64,000 nt of DNA from assembly GCA_963921195.1 (NCBI GenBank), contig CAWUER010000516.1, positions 1-64,000 of the forward strand. The letters run 5' to 3'. Shown here in pieces: positions 24,301 to 32,667 of this stretch; the first letter of the stretch is position 1; every line of letters starts with the position of its first letter. Origin of the DNA: Pegoplata infirma (lineage: Eukaryota > Arthropoda > Insecta > Diptera > Anthomyiidae). Both the position numbers and the translations under genes were made by a program. The notes below the pieces were generated by a model. That model was not told the origin of the DNA and did no database searches. It saw only the letters and a program-made list of their open reading frames with translations.

Positions 24301-25779
24301 TGTGCTAAATGAAGTTTACAAGAATTTTTTGCTAACATGCTAATCTCAACTAAAAATGTGCTAAAAGTTAGCTAACTAGCGTTAGCAAAAAAAAATTAGA
24401 AAATCTACTAACGTATTTTTTTGAGTGTAGGCTGGTTTGAAAAAAGGTACAGGACGCCACCTCAGTTTGACTATATAAGCTAACGAAAAAGAAAACAAGA
24501 ATTACTATTTTCATTTTCTTAAAACCAAAAATTTTAATAACTTGGGTTTGTAACTTGGATAATCATTCACCTCGTGGTGAATAAAACCGTTTTTCACCAG
24601 CTGGTGAATAAAAAGTAACATAATTATTTTTCAACAAAAAAAAATTTTTTTCATTAAATTTTTTTTTTCATGAATGTTTTTTTTTTTTTTCATCAATTTT
24701 TTTTCCATCAATTTTTTTTTTCCATTTAATTTTTTTTTCACCAATTTTTTTTTTTTTTTTTCATCAAACTTTTTTTTCATAAAATTTTTTTTTCATAAAT
24801 TTTTTTTTTCATCAAACTTTTTTTTCATCATTTTTTTTTATCAATTTTTTTTTTATTATCAATTTTATTTTCATCAATTTTTTTTTTCATTAATTTTTTT
24901 CATTAATTTTTTTTTTTCATAATTTTTTTTTTTTTTCCATAATTTTTTTTTTTTTTCATCAAATTTTTTTTTTCAGCCGAATTTAAAACTTTACTTATAT
25001 TTTTTTATTAATTTTATAATTTATTTTTTCAGATCCCTTACTCTGTGCATCTTATTTCCATTTTATGTATTAGGTATAGCAAGTATGGCTCAAATTAAAT
25101 TGACACGAAATTTATTATTTAGACATCCGAAATTTTTTACATATGGTTTGATATCTGCTGATGGACCTGTCGAGGCAAATAGAAAATCTTTAGAATTTTC
25201 AATAACTTTTAAAGCTAAAGGTTGGTCAAAAGAGTCTCACATATCGTTGGCCACGAATAAGGAGTTAATGGTTAAAGTTTCTGCCAGTGATGGTTATGCT
25301 GTTACCAGTAATGCACTATTGGCCTGTGCTAGAGTTGTACTTAAAGAAAGCCAAAAAATGCCTGGAACGTAAGTTTTTTTTTTTTTTTTTAATACGCAGA
25401 GTGCAGTTGCGTTGTGGTAATTAAATTTGTGTCAATTGAAAGATGGGGTTGCATCAACCGAATTTAATTGTTTTGCCCATACCAGAAAATCGGTCGTGTT
25501 CATCATTGAAACTAAAATTTCTATTGCTACAGAAAAAAATGGGTTTTAAAACCTTATGTTTTGGTTGCTGCTACTAAATCATTCGATAAACATCAAAATT
25601 TGGTTATCTCAATATCTGAATTTACTTATATTATTTAATTTTGATTTTTAAATTATGTCTTTTTTGTTTTTACTTTTAGTGGCGGCGTCTTACCACCTGG
25701 CATGGCATTTGCTAAAACTCAAATTTTGGAAGAGTTAAGTCGTTGTAAATCGGGTTTGAAATTTGAAATAATAAAATAA
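12218..25779 (+). CDS. SCCPDH: Saccharopine dehydrogenase-like oxidoreductase, copy A (7 exons)
   Basis: Seven exons (12218-12337, 12404-12529, 18970-19204, 19288-19480, 19546-19692, 25033-25368, 25680-25779) join in frame to 418 codons plus stop, close to the 429 residues of human SCCPDH. The N-terminus carries the Rossmann dinucleotide-binding loop GATGYTG (residues 11-17). NCVGPY (86-91) and SCGFESIP (140-147) are signatures of this family, and a hydrophobic segment at about 275-295 could be membrane-associated. The family is named for resemblance to saccharopine dehydrogenase of lysine breakdown; its substrate is not established, and vertebrate members are found on lipid droplets and membranes. 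All introns have GT and AG ends. Introns 2 (6.4 kb) and 5 (5.3 kb) are full of transposons, the others are 65-311 bp. I chose the start because it opens the family's N-terminus exactly and is conserved in copy B. The frame is intact. Confidence 0.93.
12404..12529 (+). CDS. SCCPDH: Copy A exon 2
   Basis: Encodes residues 41-82, ending MAKKCK. Acceptor GATTTAG, donor AAG/GTAAAA, phase 0. Intron 2 (12530-18969) follows. Confidence 0.92.
13010..14383. mobile_element. hAT-like element with CAGTGATG/CATCATTG ends
   Basis: The element starts CAGTGATGTC and ends GGGCATCATTG. CTTTAATC on the left and CTTTAAAC on the right form an 8-base TSD with one mismatch. The empty site is seen in the uninterrupted family E copy (ACCTTTAATCTGATACC, about 1848). 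It carries no transposase frame and holds an F-type repeat. Confidence 0.7.
13458..14173 (+). mobile_element. F-type interspersed repeat, full-length reference copy
   Basis: It starts CAAGTAAGAGTGTTAAATTC with the hairpin TTCGGCTGTGCCGAA, then TTTTATACCCTCCAAC. It includes a CGGA/CAGA microsatellite (about 13992-14039), the AATATATATACTTTATGGGG stretch and GGAATGACAAAGTGAGTATA. It ends GTTGGAGGGTATAA, which is complementary to the TATACCCTCCAAC near the start. The (TA)n plus (GTCY)n core resembles dipteran mini-me/DINE (Helentron-like) elements. Confidence 0.75.
14635..14739. repeat. Perfect-arm palindrome, about 105 bp
   Basis: TTTCTGTATGACGAACGTCAC near 14639 is answered by GTGACGTTCGTCATACAGAAA near 14732, with TTGTTACAATAACAA in the centre. 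Confidence 0.75.
15123..16269. mobile_element. TA-flanked MITE with CCCTAGTAAAAATGATTT termini
   Basis: CCCTAGTAAAAATGATTTCG at 15123 and the complement of CCCTAGTAAAAATGATTTTG ending at 16269 form about 25-bp TIRs with one mismatch. TA flanks both ends, as for Tc1/mariner-type insertions. A mini-me-like element (15326-16172) is inserted inside. Confidence 0.8.
15326..16172 (+). mobile_element. Mini-me/DINE-like element, complete copy
   Basis: It starts TTTTTATACCCTACACCACT with a stem (ACCCTACACCA / TGGTACAGGGT). It has ACCGATCGACTCAGAATAAC and a CCGT/CTGT microsatellite at about 15464-15516. It ends GGTGTAGGGTATCATATGGT followed by the hairpin TCGGTCTTGACCGA and TTTCTTACTTG. The 3' hairpin and absence of TSD fit Helentron-type non-autonomous elements. 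Confidence 0.75.
16273..16630. other. AT-rich intron sequence, nothing recognised
   Basis: An 85-codon open frame lies here, but it has biased AT composition and no family resemblance. No paired termini were found. Confidence 0.45.
16637..16896 (-). pseudogene. mariner transposase C-terminal remnant
   Basis: On the minus strand the translation reads DLAP, then after a one-base frameshift YFLFPNLKKWLGEKRFSSND and onward through MDLEKFYFLLGIQKLEKRW to LKGDYAEKN, with a stop after SRNY. The order and spacing match the end of mariner transposases, where the DLAP-DY motif holds the last catalytic aspartate and is followed by the KKWL and KLEDRW-type segments. The N-terminal two thirds and the first two catalytic residues are absent. 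It lies antisense within intron 2 of copy A and is a dead fragment. Confidence 0.8.
17056..18367 (+). mobile_element. Mini-me/DINE-like element, second copy, carrying a MITE
   Basis: Same start (TTTTTATACCCTACACCACT), CCGT/CTGT core (about 17200-17228) and 3' hairpin (TCGGTCTTGACCGA, then TTTCTTACTTG) as 15326-16172. It is interrupted by a TA-flanked MITE at 17728-18214. Confidence 0.75.
17728..18214. mobile_element. TA-flanked MITE with CCCAGCAAAAA termini
   Basis: CCCAGCAAAAA and TTTTTGCTGGG are perfect 11-bp TIRs with TA on both outer sides. The sister mini-me copy at 16010-16030 shows the unoccupied site. The inside is rich in TAATG-GTTACT motifs. Confidence 0.85.
18368..18850. repeat. 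Poly(T) run and family D AT-rich repeat
   Basis: A T-run (18369-18390) is followed by unrecognised sequence and, from about 18600, by ACTCAAATTTTTGAGTAAAT-type motifs shared with 481-1130 and 61805-61990. Confidence 0.5.
18970..19204 (+). CDS. SCCPDH: Copy A exon 3
   Basis: Encodes residues 83-160 plus one base, with NCVGPY and SCGFESIP. Acceptor TTGCTATAG, donor CAG/GTAAAT; intron 3 is 83 bp. Confidence 0.93.
19288..19480 (+). CDS. SCCPDH: Copy A exon 4
   Basis: Encodes from Gly161 (split codon) to about residue 225. The donor is GGTTATT/GTATGG, placed by comparison with GGTTAAA/GTAATA in copy B. Read-through would hit a stop within 25 bases. Intron 4 is 65 bp. Confidence 0.9.
19546..19692 (+). 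CDS. SCCPDH: Copy A exon 5
   Basis: Encodes FPFPHKIRGSDSYFIPLPEC and onwards to YAGC, residues 225-274. Acceptor TTTTAG, donor GCAA/GTAAGT, phase 2. Intron 5 (19693-25032) follows. Confidence 0.92.
19780..21240. repeat. Diverged tandem repeats of about 300 bp (family H)
   Basis: Blocks recur at roughly 300-base intervals: ATAGAGCTTGAGA near 19965 and 20633, with a diverged TAAAGCTCTGGACA near 20918; CGGTTTTCGAGA near 20177 and 20520; CTACGTTC/CTACATTC followed by AAGAAATTTT. One more unit lies at 9246-9490. Open frames here are short and low-complexity; I do not take them as genes. Confidence 0.6.
21590..22840. repeat. CGCTTT/AAAGCG-rich segment
   Basis: The motif AACGCTTT and its complement recur at 21590-21730 and 22620-22820. 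The right end TTTTTCTGACTGGGCAG resembles the TIR of the element at 31058-32274, but no matching left end was found. Confidence 0.5.
21955..22593. mobile_element. Harbinger-like MITE flanked by TTA
   Basis: The ends CACAGGGCAAC and GTCAACCTGTG are imperfect inverted repeats and TTA occurs on both outer sides (21952-21954, 22594-22596), the 3-bp TSD typical of PIF/Harbinger. The sequence resembles the palindromic MITE at 37130-37919 (GATTCCAAATCTG-type blocks). Confidence 0.55.
22845..22904 (-). mobile_element. 60-bp 3' tail of the intact LINE
   Basis: The 60 bases are identical to the complement of 47598-47657, the 3' UTR end of the LINE at 42454-47667, including the start of its CCTAA tail. 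TTGTT-like sequence on both sides may be the TSD. This is an extremely 5'-truncated insertion. Confidence 0.85.
23835..24428 (-). mobile_element. Family C MITE, truncated, minus orientation
   Basis: It ends with TATTTTTTTGAGTGTA, and reads back through TTAGCTAACTAGCGTTAGCA and the CCGAGATATGAGCATTTT block shared with 5347-8385 and 35515-36350. The other end is missing. Confidence 0.75.
24429..25010. repeat. Repeat with CACCTCAGTTTGACTATATA and a (TTTTTTTTCATCAA)n array
   Basis: A unique head (CAGGACGCCACCTCAGTTTG, TCACCTCGTGGTGAATAAAA, TTTTTCACCAGCTGGTGAAT) is followed by T-runs broken by CATCAA or CATAAA. The same head and array occur at 40850-41251 and at 54950-55019/59058-59280. TTCACCAGCTGGTGAA is a palindrome. 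Confidence 0.75.
25033..25368 (+). CDS. SCCPDH: Copy A exon 6
   Basis: Encodes residues 274-386: a hydrophobic stretch (LCILFPFYVLGIASM), then ISADGPVEANRK and the conserved C-terminal region to KMPGT. Acceptor TTTTTTCAG, donor GGAAC/GTAAGT. The equivalent exon in copy B is 10 bases shorter. Confidence 0.93.
25680..25779 (+). CDS. SCCPDH: Copy A exon 7 (stop codon)
   Basis: Encodes GGVLPPGMAFAKTQILEE and the C-terminus KFEIIK, with TAA at 25777-25779. The acceptor is TTACTTTTAG; intron 6 is 311 bp. Confidence 0.93.
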
Positions 25780-26254
25780 AAAGCGCTTTATTTTTACTTT
25801 TTTAAAATTCTTTAATAATTTAAATACTAAATGTGACCATCCACAATTTGACATTGCAAATTTATGCTTGACAATTGCGTGATTTCTGAATGCTCATACA
25901 ATTTATTATTATTTTTCTTATAGTTTATTGCTATTTTGTACAAAAAAAATATATTTTAATAAAACAAATCCACTGTATCCACTACGGACGCTTATCGCTA
26001 TTGCATAAAAATCCAGGAATCTAGGATTTTAAAATCGAAATACCGGGATTGCGAGTTTTTTTCGGGAATTTGGAATATTTTTTTTCTTTCTTATTTTTAA
26101 GTATTATTTTTTTTTTTAAATAAATATTATTTGTATTCAATAAAGCATTAAATTTGTATTTATTTAAAAACAATGATTACTTTTTAACATGAAATTTAGT
26201 CTAGGCTGCACACTTCGTCCAAACCAACTTTAACCTCAAATTGCGAACACTGCA
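25780..26254 (+). other. 3' flank of copy A, first part shared with copy B
   Basis: GCTTGACAATTGCGTG-TTTCTGAATGCTCA (about 25865) recurs after copy B (about 63912), so the duplication extends at least here. From 25990 a diverged GGGATT-rich patch follows, like a worn fragment of the element at 47742-48791. Confidence 0.6.
25958..25963 (+). terminator. Possible polyadenylation signal of copy A
   Basis: AATAAA lies 179 bases after the stop codon. Another AATAAA overlaps the stop (25775-25780). Copy B has no AATAAA in its shorter visible 3' region, so use of either site is a guess. Confidence 0.4.
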
Positions 26255-27789
26255 TGCAGAGATGAAATATGATTGTGGCAACCGTAAGTTAAGAGCGTCA
26301 TATTATGAATGAAAATTTTATCAAAATATGTTGATAGCAACCATAACATTTTTGCAGAAATCAAAAGTAATCATAAATTTATAATTAAGGACCATAATAA
26401 TATTATTACCACAAAAAATGTTTGATTGCTATCAATATATTATGATACTAGCTTACCATCCCGGTACTTCGTTACCGGTGGTATTAAATACCGGGTAATA
26501 GAAAGGTCAGGATTACTCTATCGATTTCAAAAAAATTCCCCTACATAGTCTTTGTTTTGTTTACTTGTGGACGTTTAAGTCTTTCATAAAATAATATTTC
26601 AATGAATAATTTAAACAATAAAATTTGAATAACTTCGCTGGTATGTTATCATGTTCGTTCCGGTGAATAAAGATATTGACAATTTTCAAGACTTTATATA
26701 GGGTTGGATTTTGAGTGAGTAAATATTTCAGTGAAAAAAGAAATTGGAATAAAAATAAGTTTGAGTGAAAAAACATATAGAGAGAAAAAATATGGAGTAA
26801 AAAAAGTTAAATACGAAAAAATTTAGTAAAAAGTATCATTCCATATTGTTCCCCGCTCCATTACATTTCGTTCCCCGTTCTACTTCATTTTATTTCCAAT
26901 TCCATCTCCTTTCGTTCCATGTAAGTTTCATTCGTCTCCGTATAATATGCGTTAAAGTCATAAAAAGTTCTATTGTCTTTATCTTATAGATATTAAAAGT
27001 ACCATTTTACACCACTGTTACCAATTACCCCTTTTTACCCTAAAATTTTAAATTTCTCTTAGGTGTTTTTTCTGGGGATTTAAACTAAATTCCAAAAATT
27101 GTTTTTTTTTGTGGTAGGTGATCCTATATTTAAAATATATAAAGAATAACCAAATTTGCACTTTTTATCCCCTTTACGATCGGTCGCGACCCTTAGAAAC
27201 AGAATTTGCAAAATAACTTCTTCCAGCATTCAAAATTTCGGTGCCTAGGATCATTACTTTATAAAATATATAAAGTATCAAAAAACACTTTTTTACACCT
27301 CTAGAAACGTATTTTTTAAAAAGTACTTTAGCAGAATTTTTTTTTCACCGAAGGCCTCTACATTCCAAAATTCAAGCTTCTAAGGTCATTATTATAGGAA
27401 CAAAAAAAGTACCAAAAATAGACTTTCCTACCCCCGTTAGAAACGGAATTTTCAAAAAGTACCTCCTCCGTAATGTTTTTTGCTTCATCGAAAAATCCTA
27501 CATTCCATATTTCAATTTTCTAGGATCATTGTTTTAGCAAATATTAAAATTACAAAAAGGATTCTACATTCCCTATTTTAAGTTTCTAGAGCCATTACGT
27601 CAGAAAATATCAAAAGTACCTAAAAAACACTTTTTAGCCATTTTACCTCAAACCGTATTTTTGCCAGAATGTTTATTTACTGAATTCTACTACATTAAAA
27701 ATTTTAAGATTCTAGGACCATTTTTTCAGGAAATATAAAAAGTTTCTATGATTACTATTTCAGGAAATAAAAAAGTAATAAAGTGTACT

Positions 27790-28622
27790 TTCGGTACTTT
27801 TTATAAGAGGTTCTTTATATTGAAGGTTCTCTTTATAAAAAGTTTTTTTTTATAAAAGGTACTTATTTAAAAGGTACTTTTTTAAAAGGTACTTTTTTAA
27901 AAGGTACTTTTTAAAATTGGTACTTTCTATAATAGGTACTTTTTATAAAAGGTACTTTTTATAATAAGTACTTTATATAAAAGGTACTTTTTATAAAAGG
28001 TACTTTTAATAAAAGGTACTTTTTATAGAAGGTACTTTTTATAATAGGTACTTTTTATAAAAGGTACTTTTTTTAAAAGGTACTTTTTATAAAAGGTACT
28101 TTTTATAAAAGGTACTTTTATAAAAGGTACTTTTTATAAAAGGAACTTTTTATAAAAGGTACTTTTTATAAAAGGTACTTTTTATAAAAGGTACTTTTTA
28201 TAAAAGGTACTTTTTATAAAAGGTACTTTTTATAAAAGGTACTTTTTATAAAAGGTACTTTTTATAAAAGGTACTTTTTATAAAAGGTACTTTTTATAAA
28301 AGGTACTTTTTATAAAAGGTACTTTTTATAAAAGGTACTTTTTATAAAAGGTACTTTTTATAAAAGGTACTTTTTATAAAAGGTACTTTTTATAAAAGGT
28401 ACTTTTTATAAAAGGTACTTTTTATAAAAGGTACTTTTTATAAAAGGTACTTTTTATAAAAGGTACTTTTTATAAAAGGTACTTTTTATAAAAGGTACTT
28501 TTTATAAAAGGTACTTTTTATAAAAGGTACTTTTTATAAAAGGTACTTTTTATAAAAGGTACTTTTTATAAAAGGTACTTTTTATAAAAGGTACTTTTTA
28601 TAAAAGGTACTTTTTATAAACG
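27790..28622 (+). repeat. 16-bp minisatellite, AAAAGGTACTTTTTAT, about 50 units
   Basis: The unit AAAAGGTACTTTTTAT repeats head to tail; units at the left edge are degenerate, and those from about 28150 to 28620 are near identical. The same unit fills 51190-53108. Confidence 0.95.
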
Positions 28623-29575
28623 GTATGTTTTCCAGAATGTTTTTTTCGCTGACGGATTCTACATTGCAAATTTCAAGTTTCAATGCCCATTATTTCAAGT
28701 AATAACAAAAGGTACTAAAAGTACACTTTTTACCCCTTTGACTCCCCTTAGAATCCAAATTTTCAAAATTAGTTTTTTTCAGCAGAGGATCCTACATTCC
28801 AAATTTCAAGTTTGTATAACCATTATTTCCGTAAATAAAAAAAAGTACCAAAAGTACACTTTTTTACCCATTTTACCCCCGTAGAATCAACATTGGAAAA
28901 TACCCAGCCTTAGTGAATCTTTTTTCCGGGAGGTGAACCTACATTGCAATTTTCAAGTTTCTAGTACCATTATTTAAGGAAATGTAAAAAGTACCAAAAG
29001 TACAATTTTTTACCCTTTTGACCCCCTTAGAATCATCATTGGCAAAAATCCAGCCTTTGAGGATCTATATTCCGGGAGGTGAACATACAGTCCAAATATC
29101 AAGTCGCTATGACCATTATTTTAGGAGATAAAAAAGTACCTAAAGTATAGTTTTTTACCCTTTTTACCCCCTTAGAATCAACATTGGCAAAAGTCCAGCC
29201 TTACAGAATCTACATTCCGGGAGTTGAACATACAGTCCAAATTTCAAGTCTCTATGACCATTATTTCATGAGATATAAAAAGTACCAAAAGTACAGTTTT
29301 TTACCCTTTTTACCCCCTTAGAATCAACATTGTCAAATGTCCAGCCTTACAGGATCTGCATTCCGGGAGGTGAACATACAGTCCAAATTTCAAGTCTCTA
29401 TGGCCATTATTTCATGAGATATAAAAAGTACCAAAAGTACAGTTTTTTACCCTTTTTACCCCCTTAGAATCAACATTGGCAAAAATCCAGCCTTAGTGGA
29501 TCTATATTCCGGGAGGTGAACCTACAGTCCAAATTTCAAGTCTCTAGCTTCAGTGGTTTGGGCTGGGCGATGATG
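28623..29575 (+). repeat. Tandem units of about 145 bp in the G-type element
   Basis: Blocks CCTTAGAATCAACATTGGCA, ATATTCCGGGAGGTGAAC and CAAATTTCAAGTCTCTA recur in the same order about every 145 bases, at least five times, more similar toward the right. Matching units are at 53109-53945. Confidence 0.85.
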
Positions 29576-29619
29576 AGTCAGTCAGTCAGTCAGTCACGTT
29601 ACTCTTTTATATATCGTCG

Positions 29620-30545
29620 AACTATATTCAATAAATGCCAACTCGTAAAAGCTTACTTTTCAGGAGAGCTAAAAAACTAGTTATTTTGCATATTATTGTA
29701 AAAATAAACAATGTACCTTCCATAAGATGGTTTAAATATTCTAAACAATTTTTACCTATGCCAAAAATTTCATATTTTGCACTGGTTTGCGTATTTTTTT
29801 GAGATGGCATTTATTACTATATCAAAAAACAAATATTTTTTTAGAGTTGGCATATTTTGTCGGAAACTAAAAATAAATTTTTTTTTTAAAAATTTTTATA
29901 ATTTTTTTTTTTTTTTTGGATTTTGTTTTCCTTAGTGCGGTAATTGCAAAAACTAAAAAAAATTAAAAATCTTTGCATATTTTTAAAAGTTACTAGCTCC
30001 GAAAGCCTTTTAATTTCAGGGTGGTCAACTTTGGCACTCTGTAACTCACGCTTTATTGTAGAAGGCTTACTCCAAACTAGCTATTTTGAAAGCTTATATC
30101 ATTGACTTTATTTGCCCCACTCATAATGTTTCAATCTGATAAATAGTTTGAAAGTTACATATATATAAGCAATTTTTTTTTTGCAAACATTATTTACCGA
30201 TATTTTCAAAATGGCAATATCTCGAAAACTAAGCATTAGATATCGAAATCTTTACCAGATTCGTGATCAGAAAGGCAAATGCAATAAGATATGTGGTCTA
30301 ATTTTTTTAAAAAAAAATTTTGAAAAATTTTTGGAAATTTACAATGGGAGTTGGCATTTATTTTCACCAAAAAAATATGTACTTTGAGTTAGCAGAATAA
30401 CAAAAATGGATGTAAAACGGCAAAAAATTATTTTTTTGCTCTGAAATTTTTAGCACAGATGGGTATTGCATAGGGGAGCTATTTTCCATCGGAAACTCAT
30501 TTCGGACAAATTTGAGTTGGCATATTTTGAATATAGGTTCACGAT
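29620..30545. repeat. Inverted-repeat segment with TGCCAACTC ends
   Basis: AATGCCAACTCG (29635) faces TGAGTTGGCATATTT (about 30520). GGAGAGCT-like and TTAGTTATTTTGC blocks also recur in opposite sense. It is probably another foldback MITE. Confidence 0.45.
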
Positions 30546-30889
30546 ATATAGATTACGATCATAGTATGACGCTCATAAATTATGGTTGCCACCATCATAT
30601 CTCATCTCTGAGTGTGGCCTTCTTGATTTTGAATTTGGTGTGCCACAAAAATCAAAATCTTCGCCAGAGCAGTTTTTGAAATGATCGCGTTTAAACGTCA
30701 AAAATTGACATTTCATACTTATCTTGAAAACGATGAGAGATATGAACAAGTAGAAAAGTTAAATTCACTTGGCCGAATCTATTAATAACCACAATGCCCT
30801 TTTTAAGTGATAGTAAATTTTTTTAACGTGAAAAAAAATAAAATTTTTGATTAAACATATTTTATTTTGTGTAAAACAACTTTTTTTTA

Positions 30890-31055
30890 AGTAATTTTTG
30901 AAAAAAATTTAATTTACTAATTTTTTTTTTGAGTGTAAAATTTTTTTTGAGTGTAAAATTTATTTCGAGTGTATTTTTTTTTTAGTGTAAAAATATTTTT
31001 GAGTGACAATAATACGTTGTAAAATATTTTTGTGACTTATCAATGTTTTTGAAAC
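30890..31055. repeat. (TTTTTTGAGTGTAAAA) terminal-type repeat block
   Basis: Four TTTTTGAGTGTAAAA-like units are followed by ACGTTGTAAAATATTTTTGTGACTTA. The reverse of this block is at 36860-37020. The two may be ends of one 6-kb interrupted element or two separate insertions. Confidence 0.5.
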
Positions 31056-31057
31056 TT

Positions 31058-32274
31058 CCCAGTCAGAAAAATACATGCGGGCCAAGGTTGGCAAAGCGTT
31101 GGGCAAAGGTGTTGCCAACGTTGGCAAAATACAAGATTTACAAAAAATACTGTACAGATACAAAGCCACAGATACAGATACAAAGCCCACTGTTGGCAAA
31201 ACAAAAAAATTTGGACATTCCCAGTATTTAATTTTTATATTATACTGTGCAATGACAAAGCCAGAATGACAACACCAAATAAGGCTTGGCCGATATGTTT
31301 TTCTGATGTTGGCAAAAAAAGATATAGATTTTTTCCATGCTTAATCGTCACTTTTTTGTAGCTTGCAATAAATGTCGTAGAATGTAGAATCGAAAGGTAA
31401 AATTAACAATAATTTCAGCCGTTTTTGCTCCTCGGGAAAATGTAATCAAAACCGGGGTTTCAGTCGTGAAGAGGCACGGGAAGTAGTTGGAATTAAAAAA
31501 AAAATATTTGGCTAAACGTCGTAAAAAATGATGGTCCAAAAAAGAAATTATTTGTGGTACAGGTTATAATAACTTTGTGCTGATGTTCTAGAGCCACCTT
31601 CAAATCCAGGGGCTTTTTTGGGGGGAGGGGGGTTGCTTGGTGGGGGATACCTTCCACATCGCGATAAATGTACACTAATTTATTTAGTATGCTTTTTGCA
31701 CTTTAGTAATACCATTTTCTCATTATTTTAATTATTTTTTAATCCACGCCCACAAAAGGGGGCGGACAGAAAAAACAACATTTTCCATCCCCCTGGGTCT
31801 AAAACTCCTTCTGGGTCTAAACTCCTTCTGACATAAAAAGGTTCCATTTGTTTAACAAAAATTGCAAAAAAAGACGTAAAAATTACGTTTTTTAAGAGTT
31901 TTTTTTTAGTTCGTTAAGGGGAAACTCTTTTGCCCCTGGCCCGATTTTGCTTATTTCCTAGCTCTTTTGTTTTAGACTGAATCGGACGGACGGACATTCA
32001 TAGAACGACTTAGAATCGATCATAGATCAATAATATATATACTTTATAAGGTCCCCAACCGATATTTTTAAGCGTTACAAACGGAATGACAAAGTGAGTA
32101 CACCCATACCGTGGTTGGAGGGTATAAAAAACGGTCGTAAATTTTTAACAAATTGTACTGGCAGTGTATATTTCGTATTGTAATTGCCAACGTTGGCTAG
32201 GCATTGGCATTTCCATTAAAGCCAACGTTCTGCCAGTACAATATTTTTGGTACGGTTGGCAATTTCTGACTGGG
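31058..32274. mobile_element. Element with CCCAGTCAGAAA termini
   Basis: CCCAGTCAGAAA and TTTCTGACTGGG are perfect 12-bp TIRs. The inside flanks are rich in the palindrome CCAACGTTGG (for example TTGCCAACGTTGGCAA near 31112 and near 32185). An F-type repeat is nested within. Confidence 0.7.
31560..32128 (+). mobile_element. F-type repeat, partial copy
   Basis: It has the G-run, CCACGCCCACAAAAGGGGGC, CGGACGGACGGACATTCATA, TCAATAATATATATACTTTA and the end GGTTGGAGGGTATAAAA. Its 5' hairpin is missing. Confidence 0.65.
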
Positions 32275-32277
32275 TTG

Positions 32278-32667
32278 TTATCTGAAATTCACGGTTTTGC
32301 TAATAACTTTTGAACCACTAGACCGATTTGGCTGAAATTCAATACGAATCAGTCCAGGGGAACGGCAAATATATATGACAAGCTTTAGCATCCTCAGAAT
32401 TGCCTTTCGAATGTTAGCGTGTTTTTTATCTCGTAAATTCACGAAAAATCCATGCCGAAATTCAGTCTTTTGCACATAACTTTTGAACCACTGAACCGAT
32501 TTCGCTGAATTGCAATACCAACCTCGCCAGGTAAATGCCCAACATATATGCCAAACTTCTGGAGCCTCCGTAAAGTCTTTCAAAAGTTAGCGTGTTTTCA
32601 ACAGACAGACGGACGGGCGGACATCGCTAGATCGTCTTAAAATCGATCGAGGATCATGAATATATAT
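32278..32667 (-). mobile_element. F-type relative, 3' half, minus orientation
   Basis: AACTTTTGAACCACT-GACCGATTT occurs twice, followed by CAACAGACAGACGGACGGGC and ATCGATCGAGGATCATGAAT. It stops at the (TA)n where the palindromic element 32668-34646 begins. Confidence 0.6.

Larger units (their letters stand above)
26447..29614 (+). mobile_element. G-type interspersed element, copy 1, with minisatellite
   Basis: It starts ACTAGCTTACCATCCCGGTA, and ends GGGCTGGGCGATGATGAGTC, a (GTCA)n run (29577-29597) and TACTCTTTTATATAT. A second copy is at 50339-54024 with the same order: unique head, GTTCCCCG-type segment, 16-bp minisatellite, about 145-bp tandem units, GTCA run. No coding sequence is seen. 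The class is not clear to me. Confidence 0.75.
26255..30612. mobile_element. Inverted-repeat element with AGAGATGARATATGAT termini, interrupted
   Basis: AGAGATGAAATATGATTGTGG (about 26258) plus GAGCGTCATATTATGA is answered by TCATAGTATGACGCTC and CCACCATCATATCTCATCTCT ending about 30612. The G-type element 26447-29614 and another palindrome are nested inside. Confidence 0.6.

Noticed and set aside
24674..24922. 82-codon open frame of Phe, Ile and Asn
   Set aside because: It is a translation of (TTTTTTTTCATCAA)n, without protein character.
27790..28622. CRISPR-like regular repeats
   Set aside because: The 16-bp units are head to tail with no unique spacers, in a eukaryotic genome. It is a minisatellite.
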